A stretch of DNA of 64,000 bases from the NCBI GenBank assembly GCA_012270485.1, contig JAAXIF010000023.1:62001-126000 (forward strand), given 5' to 3'. Under the pieces are notes generated by a model. It searched no databases and had not been told where the DNA came from. It worked only from the letters and a program-made list of their open reading frames with translations. Positions 7,779-16,625 of this stretch are shown here, piece after piece (position 1 is the stretch's first letter; every line of letters begins with the position of its first letter). Source of the DNA: Sphingobacteriales bacterium (GTDB taxonomy: Bacteria > Bacteroidota > Bacteroidia > Chitinophagales > Chitinophagaceae). A program made the position numbers and the translations under genes.

Positions 7779-10700
7779 TTATTTTGGAATCGTGAAATAA
7801 AAAGTACTTCCTTCACCCTCCTCTGACTCTAACCATATTTTTCCGCCTAGATTTTCGAGAATTTTTTTTACGATTGCCAAGCCCATTCCGGTTCCTTCGT
7901 ATTCATTCCTACTGTGTAGTCTTTGAAAAATTTCAAATACCTTTTCATGAAACTCTTCACTAATGCCAATTCCATTATCTGCAACACTAAATAAATAATA
8001 ATGCTCCATTACTTCACTTTTTATCATGATCCTTGGCCTTTCATTATCTTTTGAATACTTCAGCGCGTTTCCGATTAAATTTTGAAATATTTGTGTCAAC
8101 GGCACTTTATAAAACTGTATCACCGGAAGTTCATCATAATGAATCGATGCATTTTTTTCGATCATGCGTTGGCGCTGTAAAAGCTGTATTTCTTCTATGA
8201 TCTGCTTTACTTCAATTGTTTCCAATGTGCTATCATGCTTACCTACCCTTGAATACTCGAGTAGATCAAGAATGATCTGTCGCATTCTTTTAGCACCATC
8301 TACAGCATAATGTATGTACTGATTAGCCTTATCGTCAAGCTGATCATGATATTTTTTATGTAATTGGGTTAGAAAACTTGTGACCATTCTAAGCGGCTCT
8401 TGAAGATCATGCGATGCCACATATGCAAATTGTTCCAGTTCAGCATTTGAAACCGCTAAATCTTTTGCTTTTGCATCCAGTGATGTATTCAGCCTTCGCA
8501 AAGATTCTTCGTACTCTTTTCTATAAGTAATATCGCTCATGGCTCCTACCACTCTAATCGCCTTGAGTTGATCATCGCGAATAATTAACGCTTTATCCTG
8601 AACAAAAGCATAACTACCATTGGCTTTTTTATAGCGATATTCCATTTGCCATTTATAAATGTTCGATGACTCAAGTGCAAGTTTAAAATGCTTTTTTACC
8701 AACTCTGCATCTTCTTCATGAATGAGTCCAGACCACTCCCGCAATATTAAATCATGTTGTACATTGGATAAATCGTATCCAAAAAGTGTTTGGAATCCTT
8801 CTCCCAAATATGTTTGATCGGTTAATATATCCCAATCCCAAATAGCATCATTGGTGGCTTTGGTTACTTTTTCAAATCTTTCATTGGTACCCTTTATCTC
8901 AAGTTCAGCAACTTTTCTTTCATGTATATCCTGAAAACTTCCATAGATACGTGTGCATTTACCTTCTGAAATCTCCGCCTCTCCAATACAACGAACCCAT
9001 CTTTGATTACCTTTTGCGGTTGTCAATAATAATTCCAGATCAAATTCCTTTCCCTCGTTGATCAATACTTCTACTGCATTTTGAATCAATTGTTTACTTT
9101 TCTCATTATAAAATTCAAAACCTCCGGTCAAAGAAGGATTATAACCATCATCTACTTCAAGTATTTGTCGGGTCATAGCAGACCAGTACATGTCATCAGT
9201 CTGATCATTGGTTAAACTTTTCTCCCAGCTACCAATTTTTGCCATCTGACTGGCTTTTTCAAGCAATTGTTCCAGTCGCTGTTTTTCAGTAACATCAGTG
9301 ATAATAGAATCCCAAAGGATACTGCCGTCAGATAGTTTACGTGGAGAGCCAAGACCTTCATGCCAACGAATACTTCCATCAGGTTTTCTACTACGCCATA
9401 AACAATACCACCTATTTAAGGTGTTTGCAGATTCATACATGGTTTCAATAACATGATCATAATCACCGCCGGCTTTTATCTGCTGCCAAACCAGATCAGT
9501 ATTGGCCATACACTTTTCCGGTGAGTACCCCCAAAGATCTGCCCCACCTTTTGTCAAATTCATTAAGCGATCTGTTCCATCAGGAAGTAATTGAAACTGG
9601 AACATTGCACCCGGAATATTATCTGCGGTATTTTGCAAACGCAATTGTGCTATTTTTCTTTCATTGATATCCTGAAAGCTTCCAAATACCCTGATCACCT
9701 CTCCATCAAATATTTCTACTTCTCCAATTGCCCTTACCCAACATTCATTCCCTTTTGCAGTAATTAATGGCATTTCGAAGTCAAACGCTTCTCCTTTTTG
9801 CATGGCTTTGAGTACAATTGATCCAACCTCCTCACGAACGTCTTCACGATAGAAACTAACCCCATCCTCAATCGAGGGAACAAAATCATCCTCTACTTCA
9901 TGTATTTTTTTTGTCATGGGTGACCAATACAATGTGTTTCGCTTCACATCTACTTCCCAAGCACCAATTCTTGAAAGTTTGGTAGCATTATTAACCAACT
10001 GCTGTAATTCTCTATTCTCTGAAACATCCCTCAATGCACCAATCATTCGTTTGGGAGAGCCATCGCTGTTGCGGATCAAATAACCAATCTGTTTGATATA
10101 CGCATAAGTACCATCTGCTCTTTGTAGTCGACACTCAAAAGTCCAACTATTACGTGTTGGGTCAGCAAGAAAAGCTTGTAACTCTTTTTGAGCAACTACA
10201 ACATCATTGGGGTGTACCAACTTTGCTAAATCATCTAAAGTAAAGTTGCTGATGTTAACCTGATGACCAAAAATCCTAGTAAAACTTTCTCCCCAATAAA
10301 ATTTATCATTGGTAGTGTCCCAATCATATATAGCATCATTGGCAGCTTTGTTGATATATTCATACCTTTCGTTACTTTCACGTAAAGATTTTTCGAATTG
10401 TATCCTTTCTGTAATATCAATGCCCATACATTGAATTTCAAAAGGTTTTCCTTCAGCATCAGTAACACAGGTAAAATCCCAAAGTGTTGTAAGTACTGAC
10501 CCATCTTCCAATGGTTTATCAAGTTCTACTTTGTAAACTGTTTCAGGTGTATCAATACATTTTTGGACAACTTCAAAAACTTTTGGATGATCGTATGCAC
10601 AAATAGAATCCAAACAACTTTTACCGAGGATATTTCCATCAGGGTATAACCAGCCAAATGTTTCTTCAAATTTTTTATTGTAGTAACTGTATTTGCCTTC

Positions 10701-13277
10701 CATATCGGTGCGAATCACAAAATTGGTTTGTGAGTCATAGAAACCACGATAGCGCGATTCACTGGCTTTTAGCTCACGAAACAAATGTTCTTTATCTGTT
10801 ACATCTCTTGAATTCGCCACAATACCCATGATCGCTGGATCATCCAACAAATTGGTAACCACCGTTTCTATCCAACGCCATTCACCATCTTTATTTTTGA
10901 ACCTAAAAGGTGGTATACTGATTCTTTTATCCGTAACAAGTCTACTAAATTGTGAGATCACTTCTTCTTTATCATCCGGATGAATAAAATCAAATGCATT
11001 TTTTCCAATAAATTCTGATGGTTCTATACCCAGAACCGAAACAGATGTTGGACTTACATAACTATAGTTACCCGTGATGTCAAGGATGCCAATTAAATCA
11101 CTCCCATCCTGAATAAGCGACTTAAAGCGTTGTTCACTCAACTGTAACTGCGCGTCTGCTCTTTTTTGTTCGGTTACATCATGGATCAATACCAGTGCCG
11201 CCTTTCTACCTTTGAAATCAAGGATATGACCGGTAATTTCTACATCCATGATCTCTCCATTTTTCTTCAAATGACGCCAAGTATCTGCGTGAAGGGATTT
11301 GCCATAATTGGTATAGATCTCTTCTGAAGAGGTTACCGATAAAATTCTATCGATATCCTCCACTGGTCGAATATCTAAAATGGTCAATTGTAAAAATTCA
11401 TCGCGGGAATAGCCATATTTCAATAATGCAGCATCATTACAATCCAATATTTGTTTGGTTTCGAAATCCCATATAAACATGGGAGCCGGATTGTTATCGA
11501 ACAAATATTTGTAGCGTTGTTCCGATACAAGCAACTCCTCTTTCACTAATTTTTCTGATGTGATATCAGTTGCAGTGACGAAGACACCAATTACTTTATC
11601 ATGATCATCCAAAGCTGGTTTATATCTAACAGAAAAGGCCTTACTCAAACCATCTATTCCGGTTATATTGATTTCATTCGCCAGTTCAGCTCCATTCAAC
11701 ACCTGCTGATACATATCCTTTAATTGGGAGACACGTTTTTCTTCCGCATATTCCAAAATACATTCGCCTTTCCGAACAGTGATGCCTAAAAGATCCTTGT
11801 ATAAAGTGTTGAACCTGTTATTAAAAGTGATAATATTCAGAGCTGTATCCAATAATAAAAAGGCTTCATCTGTATTATTGATCATCTGACTCAGCTCCAG
11901 CATGGCTTTCTTCACCTTACTGAGATCTGTACCCACTCCATAAATACAAGGCTCACCCATATAGGTAATTTGCCTGGCAGTAAAATGCAAAGGAATAAGC
12001 CTTTTGTTTTTAGCAATGAATGGCGCTTCGATTTCAGTATATCCTTCCTGATAAGTTAATTCAATATTGGCTTTAATCAATGGCTTCACTTCATCACTGA
12101 AAAAATCAAAAGGACTCATCTTCGCTACTTCTTCATGGCTATATCCTGAAATATTTTCCAGCATTCTGTTCCACAAAAGGAACTTGCCTTCAGCATTAAA
12201 AAGAAAGAAGACATTAGGCAGGTTATGCACCAGTAAATCAGTCAATTGCTTTTCTTGTAACAATCGTCGTTGTATTTCCTTTTCTCTTGTGATATCTATC
12301 ATCACACCCCTTAGAACCGAAGGAATGCCCTTCTTACATTCTATAGTTACCCGATCATGTACCCAGATTTCTTTTCCATTTTTGGCGATCATACGATACT
12401 CAAATACATGATCTCGTCCCGCTACTGTTTCACAATGGCATAAGTTCACAGCACCATCCCGATCATCCGGATGAATATGTGTTTGCCAGAAATCTTTTTG
12501 TGACATCCATTCATGAACAGTATATCCTAGAATTTTTTCTACCTGTGGACTGATATATGTAAACTCAAATGTTTGTGCATTTGCTTCCCAAAGAATGCCA
12601 TCGATCTGTTGATTGATATTTTCTGCCAGTTGATGTGATTGTTGTAGGGTTGTTAGATGATGAAAAGAACGATTCCTAAGTCTCAATTTACCGGATATGA
12701 TCTTTTCTACCGCTGCCGACATTTCATTTACCGGCAAGCACATATCCATGATGTTCGCTTCAGGCAATGCCAGCAACTCATCATTTACAAATCTTTCCTC
12801 TACAATTAAATGAGCAGCGAAATCTTCAAAAGATTCTAAATCATCTTTCTGCAACTCTTTACAAAAGAGAATGATTTTGAGTAATCCATCTTCTTGATTG
12901 AGTAAGCGGATCACATCCTTGTAATTGGATGAAATATTTTTTGACTCGCGTAAGGCAGCCATAAATGAAATACCTGACTGCTCATCATCAATTACCAATA
13001 TATCTCCCATACTTGGAATGCTATCCGACTGTATAGATCGAAGCTTTAAAGCCTTATTTTTTTTAGCTAGTGTGTTTAATTGTTTTTTTTGCGCAGATGA
13101 GAGTAGTCCACAAATGACAAAACAAATTTTCCCGGGATCTATAAAAGAACCAACCAATTGATCTAACGAAAGAGAATGATCGGGAATAATAAAAACAAGA
13201 ACCGGCTTTTTAACAGCATCCTTGGTTAAATGGGTACCTGCAACTATACTGCTTTTCTGCTTTTCACTCATAGACAA
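7779..13277 (-). CDS. Giant multi-PAS sensor histidine kinase with CheB-like N-terminus
   Basis: A 1832-residue predicted cytoplasmic kinase with no membrane segment. Residues about 20-195 read like a degenerate CheB methylesterase fold: a strand, then FVICGLLSS where CheB has a QHLSP-type motif, SMGDILVIDDE in place of the PxxVYVIPPN region, and LPEANIMDMCLPVNEM near the end. The usual catalytic GASAGG serine motif is absent. About 11 PAS/PAC modules follow (residues about 215-1580); repeated PAC ends include VTEQKRA, ITERIQ, INERKIA, VTEKQRL and IHERKVA. The C-terminal HisKA has SHDLQEPLRM (His near 1625) and a complete HATPase (NLIGNALKYS, DNGIGIS, GTGMGLAIV). It is probably transcribed with the membrane kinase downstream. 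Ligands are unknown. Confidence 0.9.
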   Translation of the reverse strand: MSMSEKQKSSIVAGTHLTKDAVKKPVLVFIIPDHSLSLDQLVGSFIDPGKICFVICGLLSSAQKKQLNTLAKKNKALKLRSIQSDSIPSMGDILVIDDEQSGISFMAALRESKNISSNYKDVIRLLNQEDGLLKIILFCKELQKDDLESFEDFAAHLIVEERFVNDELLALPEANIMDMCLPVNEMSAAVEKIISGKLRLRNRSFHHLTTLQQSHQLAENINQQIDGILWEANAQTFEFTYISPQVEKILGYTVHEWMSQKDFWQTHIHPDDRDGAVNLCHCETVAGRDHVFEYRMIAKNGKEIWVHDRVTIECKKGIPSVLRGVMIDITREKEIQRRLLQEKQLTDLLVHNLPNVFFLFNAEGKFLLWNRMLENISGYSHEEVAKMSPFDFFSDEVKPLIKANIELTYQEGYTEIEAPFIAKNKRLIPLHFTARQITYMGEPCIYGVGTDLSKVKKAMLELSQMINNTDEAFLLLDTALNIITFNNRFNTLYKDLLGITVRKGECILEYAEEKRVSQLKDMYQQVLNGAELANEINITGIDGLSKAFSVRYKPALDDHDKVIGVFVTATDITSEKLVKEELLVSEQRYKYLFDNNPAPMFIWDFETKQILDCNDAALLKYGYSRDEFLQLTILDIRPVEDIDRILSVTSSEEIYTNYGKSLHADTWRHLKKNGEIMDVEITGHILDFKGRKAALVLIHDVTEQKRADAQLQLSEQRFKSLIQDGSDLIGILDITGNYSYVSPTSVSVLGIEPSEFIGKNAFDFIHPDDKEEVISQFSRLVTDKRISIPPFRFKNKDGEWRWIETVVTNLLDDPAIMGIVANSRDVTDKEHLFRELKASESRYRGFYDSQTNFVIRTDMEGKYSYYNKKFEETFGWLYPDGNILGKSCLDSICAYDHPKVFEVVQKCIDTPETVYKVELDKPLEDGSVLTTLWDFTCVTDAEGKPFEIQCMGIDITERIQFEKSLRESNERYEYINKAANDAIYDWDTTNDKFYWGESFTRIFGHQVNISNFTLDDLAKLVHPNDVVVAQKELQAFLADPTRNSWTFECRLQRADGTYAYIKQIGYLIRNSDGSPKRMIGALRDVSENRELQQLVNNATKLSRIGAWEVDVKRNTLYWSPMTKKIHEVEDDFVPSIEDGVSFYREDVREEVGSIVLKAMQKGEAFDFEMPLITAKGNECWVRAIGEVEIFDGEVIRVFGSFQDINERKIAQLRLQNTADNIPGAMFQFQLLPDGTDRLMNLTKGGADLWGYSPEKCMANTDLVWQQIKAGGDYDHVIETMYESANTLNRWYCLWRSRKPDGSIRWHEGLGSPRKLSDGSILWDSIITDVTEKQRLEQLLEKASQMAKIGSWEKSLTNDQTDDMYWSAMTRQILEVDDGYNPSLTGGFEFYNEKSKQLIQNAVEVLINEGKEFDLELLLTTAKGNQRWVRCIGEAEISEGKCTRIYGSFQDIHERKVAELEIKGTNERFEKVTKATNDAIWDWDILTDQTYLGEGFQTLFGYDLSNVQHDLILREWSGLIHEEDAELVKKHFKLALESSNIYKWQMEYRYKKANGSYAFVQDKALIIRDDQLKAIRVVGAMSDITYRKEYEESLRRLNTSLDAKAKDLAVSNAELEQFAYVASHDLQEPLRMVTSFLTQLHKKYHDQLDDKANQYIHYAVDGAKRMRQIILDLLEYSRVGKHDSTLETIEVKQIIEEIQLLQRQRMIEKNASIHYDELPVIQFYKVPLTQIFQNLIGNALKYSKDNERPRIMIKSEVMEHYYLFSVADNGIGISEEFHEKVFEIFQRLHSRNEYEGTGMGLAIVKKILENLGGKIWLESEEGEGSTFYFTIPK

Positions 13278-13467
13278 AGAATATAATCACGACTCGTAAG
13301 ATCTGTTTTCCTTAGGTTTGATATAAATAATTGCCGAAGAAAAACAGTTTTTTGTTATGATACCCGCCATCGAGTATTACACTACAAACAGATTGAGATT
13401 ATACGACAACTTTCTCTTGTGAACGTATAAGTTAACAAAAAAAATGATAAGAAAAAGTAATAATTGG

Positions 13468-13860
13468 TTATTTCTGTCCAAAATAGCCTTGCTGTTGATG
13501 TAGAAGCTTGAATTTCATTACAGTAGCAATGGATAATGCTCTTTGTTTGGCTAGTTCTGCTTTCTCTCCTTCAAACAATTCATCAACTGTTAATTGGAAT
13601 AGTTTTACCCATTGCGTAAAATGTTTGTCTTCAAATGCTGATTTTTCATGCAAATGCTGGTGTATCGCTACGGCATTTGATTTATATTTTGCAACACCAA
13701 AAAGTACCGTTTCCCAAAAATCAACAATCATCGGTAAATGCTTTTCCAAATCCATTTGAATCACTTGTGTGAAATAATGTCCAATAACTGCATCCGGAAT
13801 CACTTTTGCATAAAAAGCACGCATCAATTGGTCAATATGATCTCTGTTCTCGACATCCAT
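13468..13860 (-). CDS. Group III truncated hemoglobin
   Basis: A 130-residue single-domain globin. Motifs fitting the group III (trHbP) 2-on-2 family are AFYAKVIPD near the N-terminus, HLPMIVDFWETVLF in the B/E region, and a conserved HF (KHFTQWVKLF), which I take as the proximal heme His. It likely binds heme for oxygen or NO chemistry in the cytoplasm. The start codon overlaps the stop of dtd by one base (taatg), suggesting translational coupling. The 190 bp between this stop and the start of the large kinase gene hold no gene. Confidence 0.85.
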   Translation of the reverse strand: MDVENRDHIDQLMRAFYAKVIPDAVIGHYFTQVIQMDLEKHLPMIVDFWETVLFGVAKYKSNAVAIHQHLHEKSAFEDKHFTQWVKLFQLTVDELFEGEKAELAKQRALSIATVMKFKLLHQQQGYFGQK

Positions 13861-14312
13861 TACTCTTTATTTTTAGAGTCAATCACAATGGTTACCGGAC
13901 CATCATTCAATAAAGACACTTTCATATCAGCACCAAAAACACCTGTTTGTATCGGCTTTCCAAGATCAATGGTTAACTGACGGATCATTTTCTCATACAT
14001 CGGAATCGCAAATTCAGCTTTTGATGCTTTGATATACGAAGGCCTGTTCCCTTTTTTAGTACTGGCATGCAAAGTGAACTGACTCACCAATAAAATGTCC
14101 CCATCGATATCTTTTACAGATAGATTCATTACCCCATCTGCATCGTTAAATAAACGAATATTAGTAATCTTATTACTCAGCCATTCGATATCTTCCATAG
14201 TATCCGCATCTTCAACACCCATCAATACCAATAATCCATTAGCGATACTGCCTGTTATTTGTCTATCGACGCTTACAGCAGCTTCACTTACTCTTTGAAT
14301 TACAATTCTCAT
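13860..14312 (-). CDS. dtd: D-aminoacyl-tRNA deacylase
   Basis: A 150-residue protein matching DTD along its whole length. The N-terminus is MRIVIQRVSEAAVSVD. The catalytic SQxTL motif appears as LLVSQFTLHA, and the GxPxPx-type loop and tail appear as GVFGADMKVSLLNDGP. It hydrolyses D-amino acids (and Gly from tRNA-Ala) from tRNA, a proofreading step in the cytoplasm. It is the first gene of a two-gene unit with the truncated hemoglobin. It diverges from arfB with 35 bp between the start codons. Confidence 0.95.
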   Translation of the reverse strand: MRIVIQRVSEAAVSVDRQITGSIANGLLVLMGVEDADTMEDIEWLSNKITNIRLFNDADGVMNLSVKDIDGDILLVSQFTLHASTKKGNRPSYIKASKAEFAIPMYEKMIRQLTIDLGKPIQTGVFGADMKVSLLNDGPVTIVIDSKNKE

Positions 14313-14347
14313 ATTTCCTTAACCTTTTTTATCCGAACTTTAGTGCG

Positions 14348-14758
14348 ATGAAGATAGATATAACCCCTGAAATAAAATTCCAGACTGCCAGAAGTGGTGG
14401 CAAGGGCGGACAAAACGTGAACAAGGTAGAAACCATGGTAGAAGGGCGTTGGGACATTCAGTCATCCATACTATTTACGGATGAACAAAAAGAACTGATC
14501 AGAAACCGTTTGCAAAACAGGATCACCGATGAAGGATTTTTATTGGTAAAATCGCAGTCAGAAAGAACACAGCTGGGGAATAAGCAAGCAGTCATCAAAA
14601 AAATGATTCAATTGCTGACAACATCACTGATCAAAAGAAAAATCAGAAAAGCTACTCAACCCACCAAAGCATCAAAAGAAAAGCGAATAGAATCTAAAAA
14701 GAAGAATACCCAAAATAAAGAACTAAGAAGAAAAATTAATAAAAACGATTATCGCTAA
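14348..14758 (+). CDS. arfB: Alternative ribosome-rescue factor, release-factor-like peptidyl-tRNA hydrolase
   Basis: A 136-residue protein with the class I release factor catalytic motif in [14 protein letters not shown] near residue 20, followed by the compact alpha/beta domain and a strongly basic, Lys/Arg-rich tail (last about 45 residues). The tail matches the extension that enters the empty mRNA channel in ArfB. It lacks the codon-recognition domains of RF1/RF2, so it should release peptides from stalled ribosomes without a stop codon. It is followed after 3 bp by the MbnP-like gene, although a functional link is not evident. Confidence 0.9.
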   Translation: MKIDITPEIKFQTARSGGKGGQNVNKVETMVEGRWDIQSSILFTDEQKELIRNRLQNRITDEGFLLVKSQSERTQLGNKQAVIKKMIQLLTTSLIKRKIRKATQPTKASKEKRIESKKKNTQNKELRRKINKNDYR

Positions 14759-14761
14759 GCT

Positions 14762-15463
14762 GTGAAACCACTCCTATTCTTTTTATTGATATTGATGACA
14801 TCATCTGTACAGTCGCAAAAGACCCAACAGTTGATGATTCATTTTCAAAACCGATTTGGGGAAGCATTATTGGTGCCTGAGCAATCGTACATAATGTATG
14901 GAGATACTATTACCATCAATCGTTTCAAATATTATGTCTCTCACTTCGAGTTAACAAATGAACAAGGAAAAAAAATAATACTTCCTGTGCAGTATTATTT
15001 GATTGATGCTGCTGACTCAGTTTCCGGGAACATTATATTGAACATCCCTATTGGGCAATACCGATCGATTCATTTTCTATTAGGGGTAGATAGTTTACGA
15101 AATGTATCCGGTGTGCAATCGGGGGCATTGGATCCACTACATGGCATGTTCTGGACATGGAATAGTGGCTACATCATGGCAAAACTAGAAGGTACTGCTA
15201 CCAGTTCACAGATTGCAGGGAAACAATTTACGTATCATATTGGCGGTTTCAGAGGAAATAATAATACCGCACGTTCCATTACATTGCCTTTATCTGTTAC
15301 TAATAATAAAGTTTCAATTATTACAGATGCCAAAAAATGGTTTGAAAGACCATATCCATTAATCATTGCAAAAGAACCCGTTTGTCATAGTCCGGGCACA
15401 TTGGCAGTGAGTATTGCAAATAACTACGTAAACATGTTTTCAATCTTATCGCAACAAAAATGA
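14762..15463 (+). CDS. MbnP-like copper-binding protein
   Basis: A 233-residue secreted protein starting at a GTG. It has a signal peptide (LLFFLLILMTSSVQSQ) and a beta-rich domain with HFQNRFG near the mature N-terminus, RFKYYVSHFEL, and the characteristic GMFWTWNSGYIMAKLEG block. In the MbnP family a tryptophan is oxidised to kynurenine by the partner diheme enzyme MbnH, creating a copper site in the periplasm. The next gene, overlapping by 4 bases (atga), is such a diheme enzyme. No methanobactin synthesis genes are nearby, so this is the stand-alone MbnPH pair. Which Trp is modified is inference. Confidence 0.8.
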   Translation: MKPLLFFLLILMTSSVQSQKTQQLMIHFQNRFGEALLVPEQSYIMYGDTITINRFKYYVSHFELTNEQGKKIILPVQYYLIDAADSVSGNIILNIPIGQYRSIHFLLGVDSLRNVSGVQSGALDPLHGMFWTWNSGYIMAKLEGTATSSQIAGKQFTYHIGGFRGNNNTARSITLPLSVTNNKVSIITDAKKWFERPYPLIIAKEPVCHSPGTLAVSIANNYVNMFSILSQQK

Positions 15464-16530
15464 AATACCGTAAAACGATAGGAGTTATTGTAGTTATATG
15501 CCTGATCTGTATCAGTTGGGTTACAGGCAACCAGTATTTCAAACCAACACCTGTAAAATTGATGGTGCCGAAAGGATGGTCCGAACCTGTATATGATTTC
15601 AAATCAAATCCTTTAACGAAAGAAGGTATAGAATTGGGTAGACAGTTATTTTATGATACCCGGTTAAGTAAAGATGGAACGATCTCCTGTGGCACTTGTC
15701 ACCAACAATTTGGGGCTTTCAATACGTATGATCATAGTTTAAGTCATGGTTACAACAATTCGCTCTCCACACGCAATGCACCCGGACTCTTCAATCTGGC
15801 CTGGCAAAAAGAATTCATGTGGGATGGCGGGATTAATCATTTAGATCTACAGCCACTAGCGCCTATTACTGCTGATACTGAAATGGCAGAGAGCATTCAA
15901 AACGTGCTTTCAAAACTCCAGGCAGAAAAAGAATACCGAAGATTATTCAAAGCTGCTTTTGGTGATGAGAAGATCACAACAGAAAAACTAACCAAAGCCG
16001 TCAGTCAGTTTGTACTCACTTTTGTTAGTGGTAATAGCAAATATGACCGAGTGATGCAAGGGGTAGATACTTTTATTCTCCCGGAAAAATTGGGTTATGA
16101 CATCTTCAAAAAAAAATGTGTGAGTTGCCACACTGAACCGATGTTCACAGATTATAGCTATAGGAATATTGGTATGCCGATTGATCCATTTTTAAAAGAT
16201 TTGGGAAGAATGAAAATTACCAATGATCCAATGGACTCGCTAAAATTCAAAGTCCCCAGTTTAAGGAATGTGATGCGCAGTTTCCCTTATGGACATGATG
16301 GTCGTTTTTTTTCTGTGATGACTGTTATGGAACACTACAGAAAAAACATGGTGCCTGATCCAAGAACAGATCCTTTATTACAAAACAGGCTACCACTCTC
16401 CAATTTTGAGATAGGACAACTAACTGCTTTTCTGCATACCTTAACAGATACTAGTTTTTTAAAGAACCCCAATTTTGCAGCGCCGGGAAAAGGGATAAGT
16501 ACTACAGCTCCTGTTGATATTCATAATTAA
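15460..16530 (+). CDS. Diheme cytochrome c peroxidase/MauG family enzyme (MbnH-like)
   Basis: A 356-residue protein with an N-terminal hydrophobic export segment and two c-type heme sites, CGTCH (near residue 75) and CVSCH (near residue 223), as in bacterial cytochrome c peroxidase and MauG. Other family features are DTRLSKDGTISC before the first heme and VPSLRNV plus PYGHDGRF in the second half. Four-base overlap with the MbnP-like gene makes it the likely modifying enzyme (MbnH) rather than a plain H2O2-detoxifying peroxidase. It should work in the periplasm. Confidence 0.85.
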   Translation: MKYRKTIGVIVVICLICISWVTGNQYFKPTPVKLMVPKGWSEPVYDFKSNPLTKEGIELGRQLFYDTRLSKDGTISCGTCHQQFGAFNTYDHSLSHGYNNSLSTRNAPGLFNLAWQKEFMWDGGINHLDLQPLAPITADTEMAESIQNVLSKLQAEKEYRRLFKAAFGDEKITTEKLTKAVSQFVLTFVSGNSKYDRVMQGVDTFILPEKLGYDIFKKKCVSCHTEPMFTDYSYRNIGMPIDPFLKDLGRMKITNDPMDSLKFKVPSLRNVMRSFPYGHDGRFFSVMTVMEHYRKNMVPDPRTDPLLQNRLPLSNFEIGQLTAFLHTLTDTSFLKNPNFAAPGKGISTTAPVDIHN

Positions 16531-16550
16531 TCGTGTATTTTGCAGTCGCA

Positions 16551-16622
16551 GTGAGTAGTGAGTAGTCAGTAGTGAATAACGCTTCCACAAACATTCCTTG
16601 ATACTCACTACTCACTATTCAT
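16551..16622. repeat. Inverted gtgagta heptad arrays
   Basis: The left array is gtgagta, gtgagta, gtcagta, gtgaata (16551-16578). The right array is tactcac, tactcac, tattcat (16602-16622), ending 3 bases before the flippase start codon. Confidence 0.85.
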
Positions 16623-16625
16623 CAT

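Noticed and set aside
15363..15602. Minus-strand frames inside mbnP/mauG-like genes and many similar antisense frames
   Set aside because: They are shadows of well-supported genes on the other strand and show no independent codon signal.
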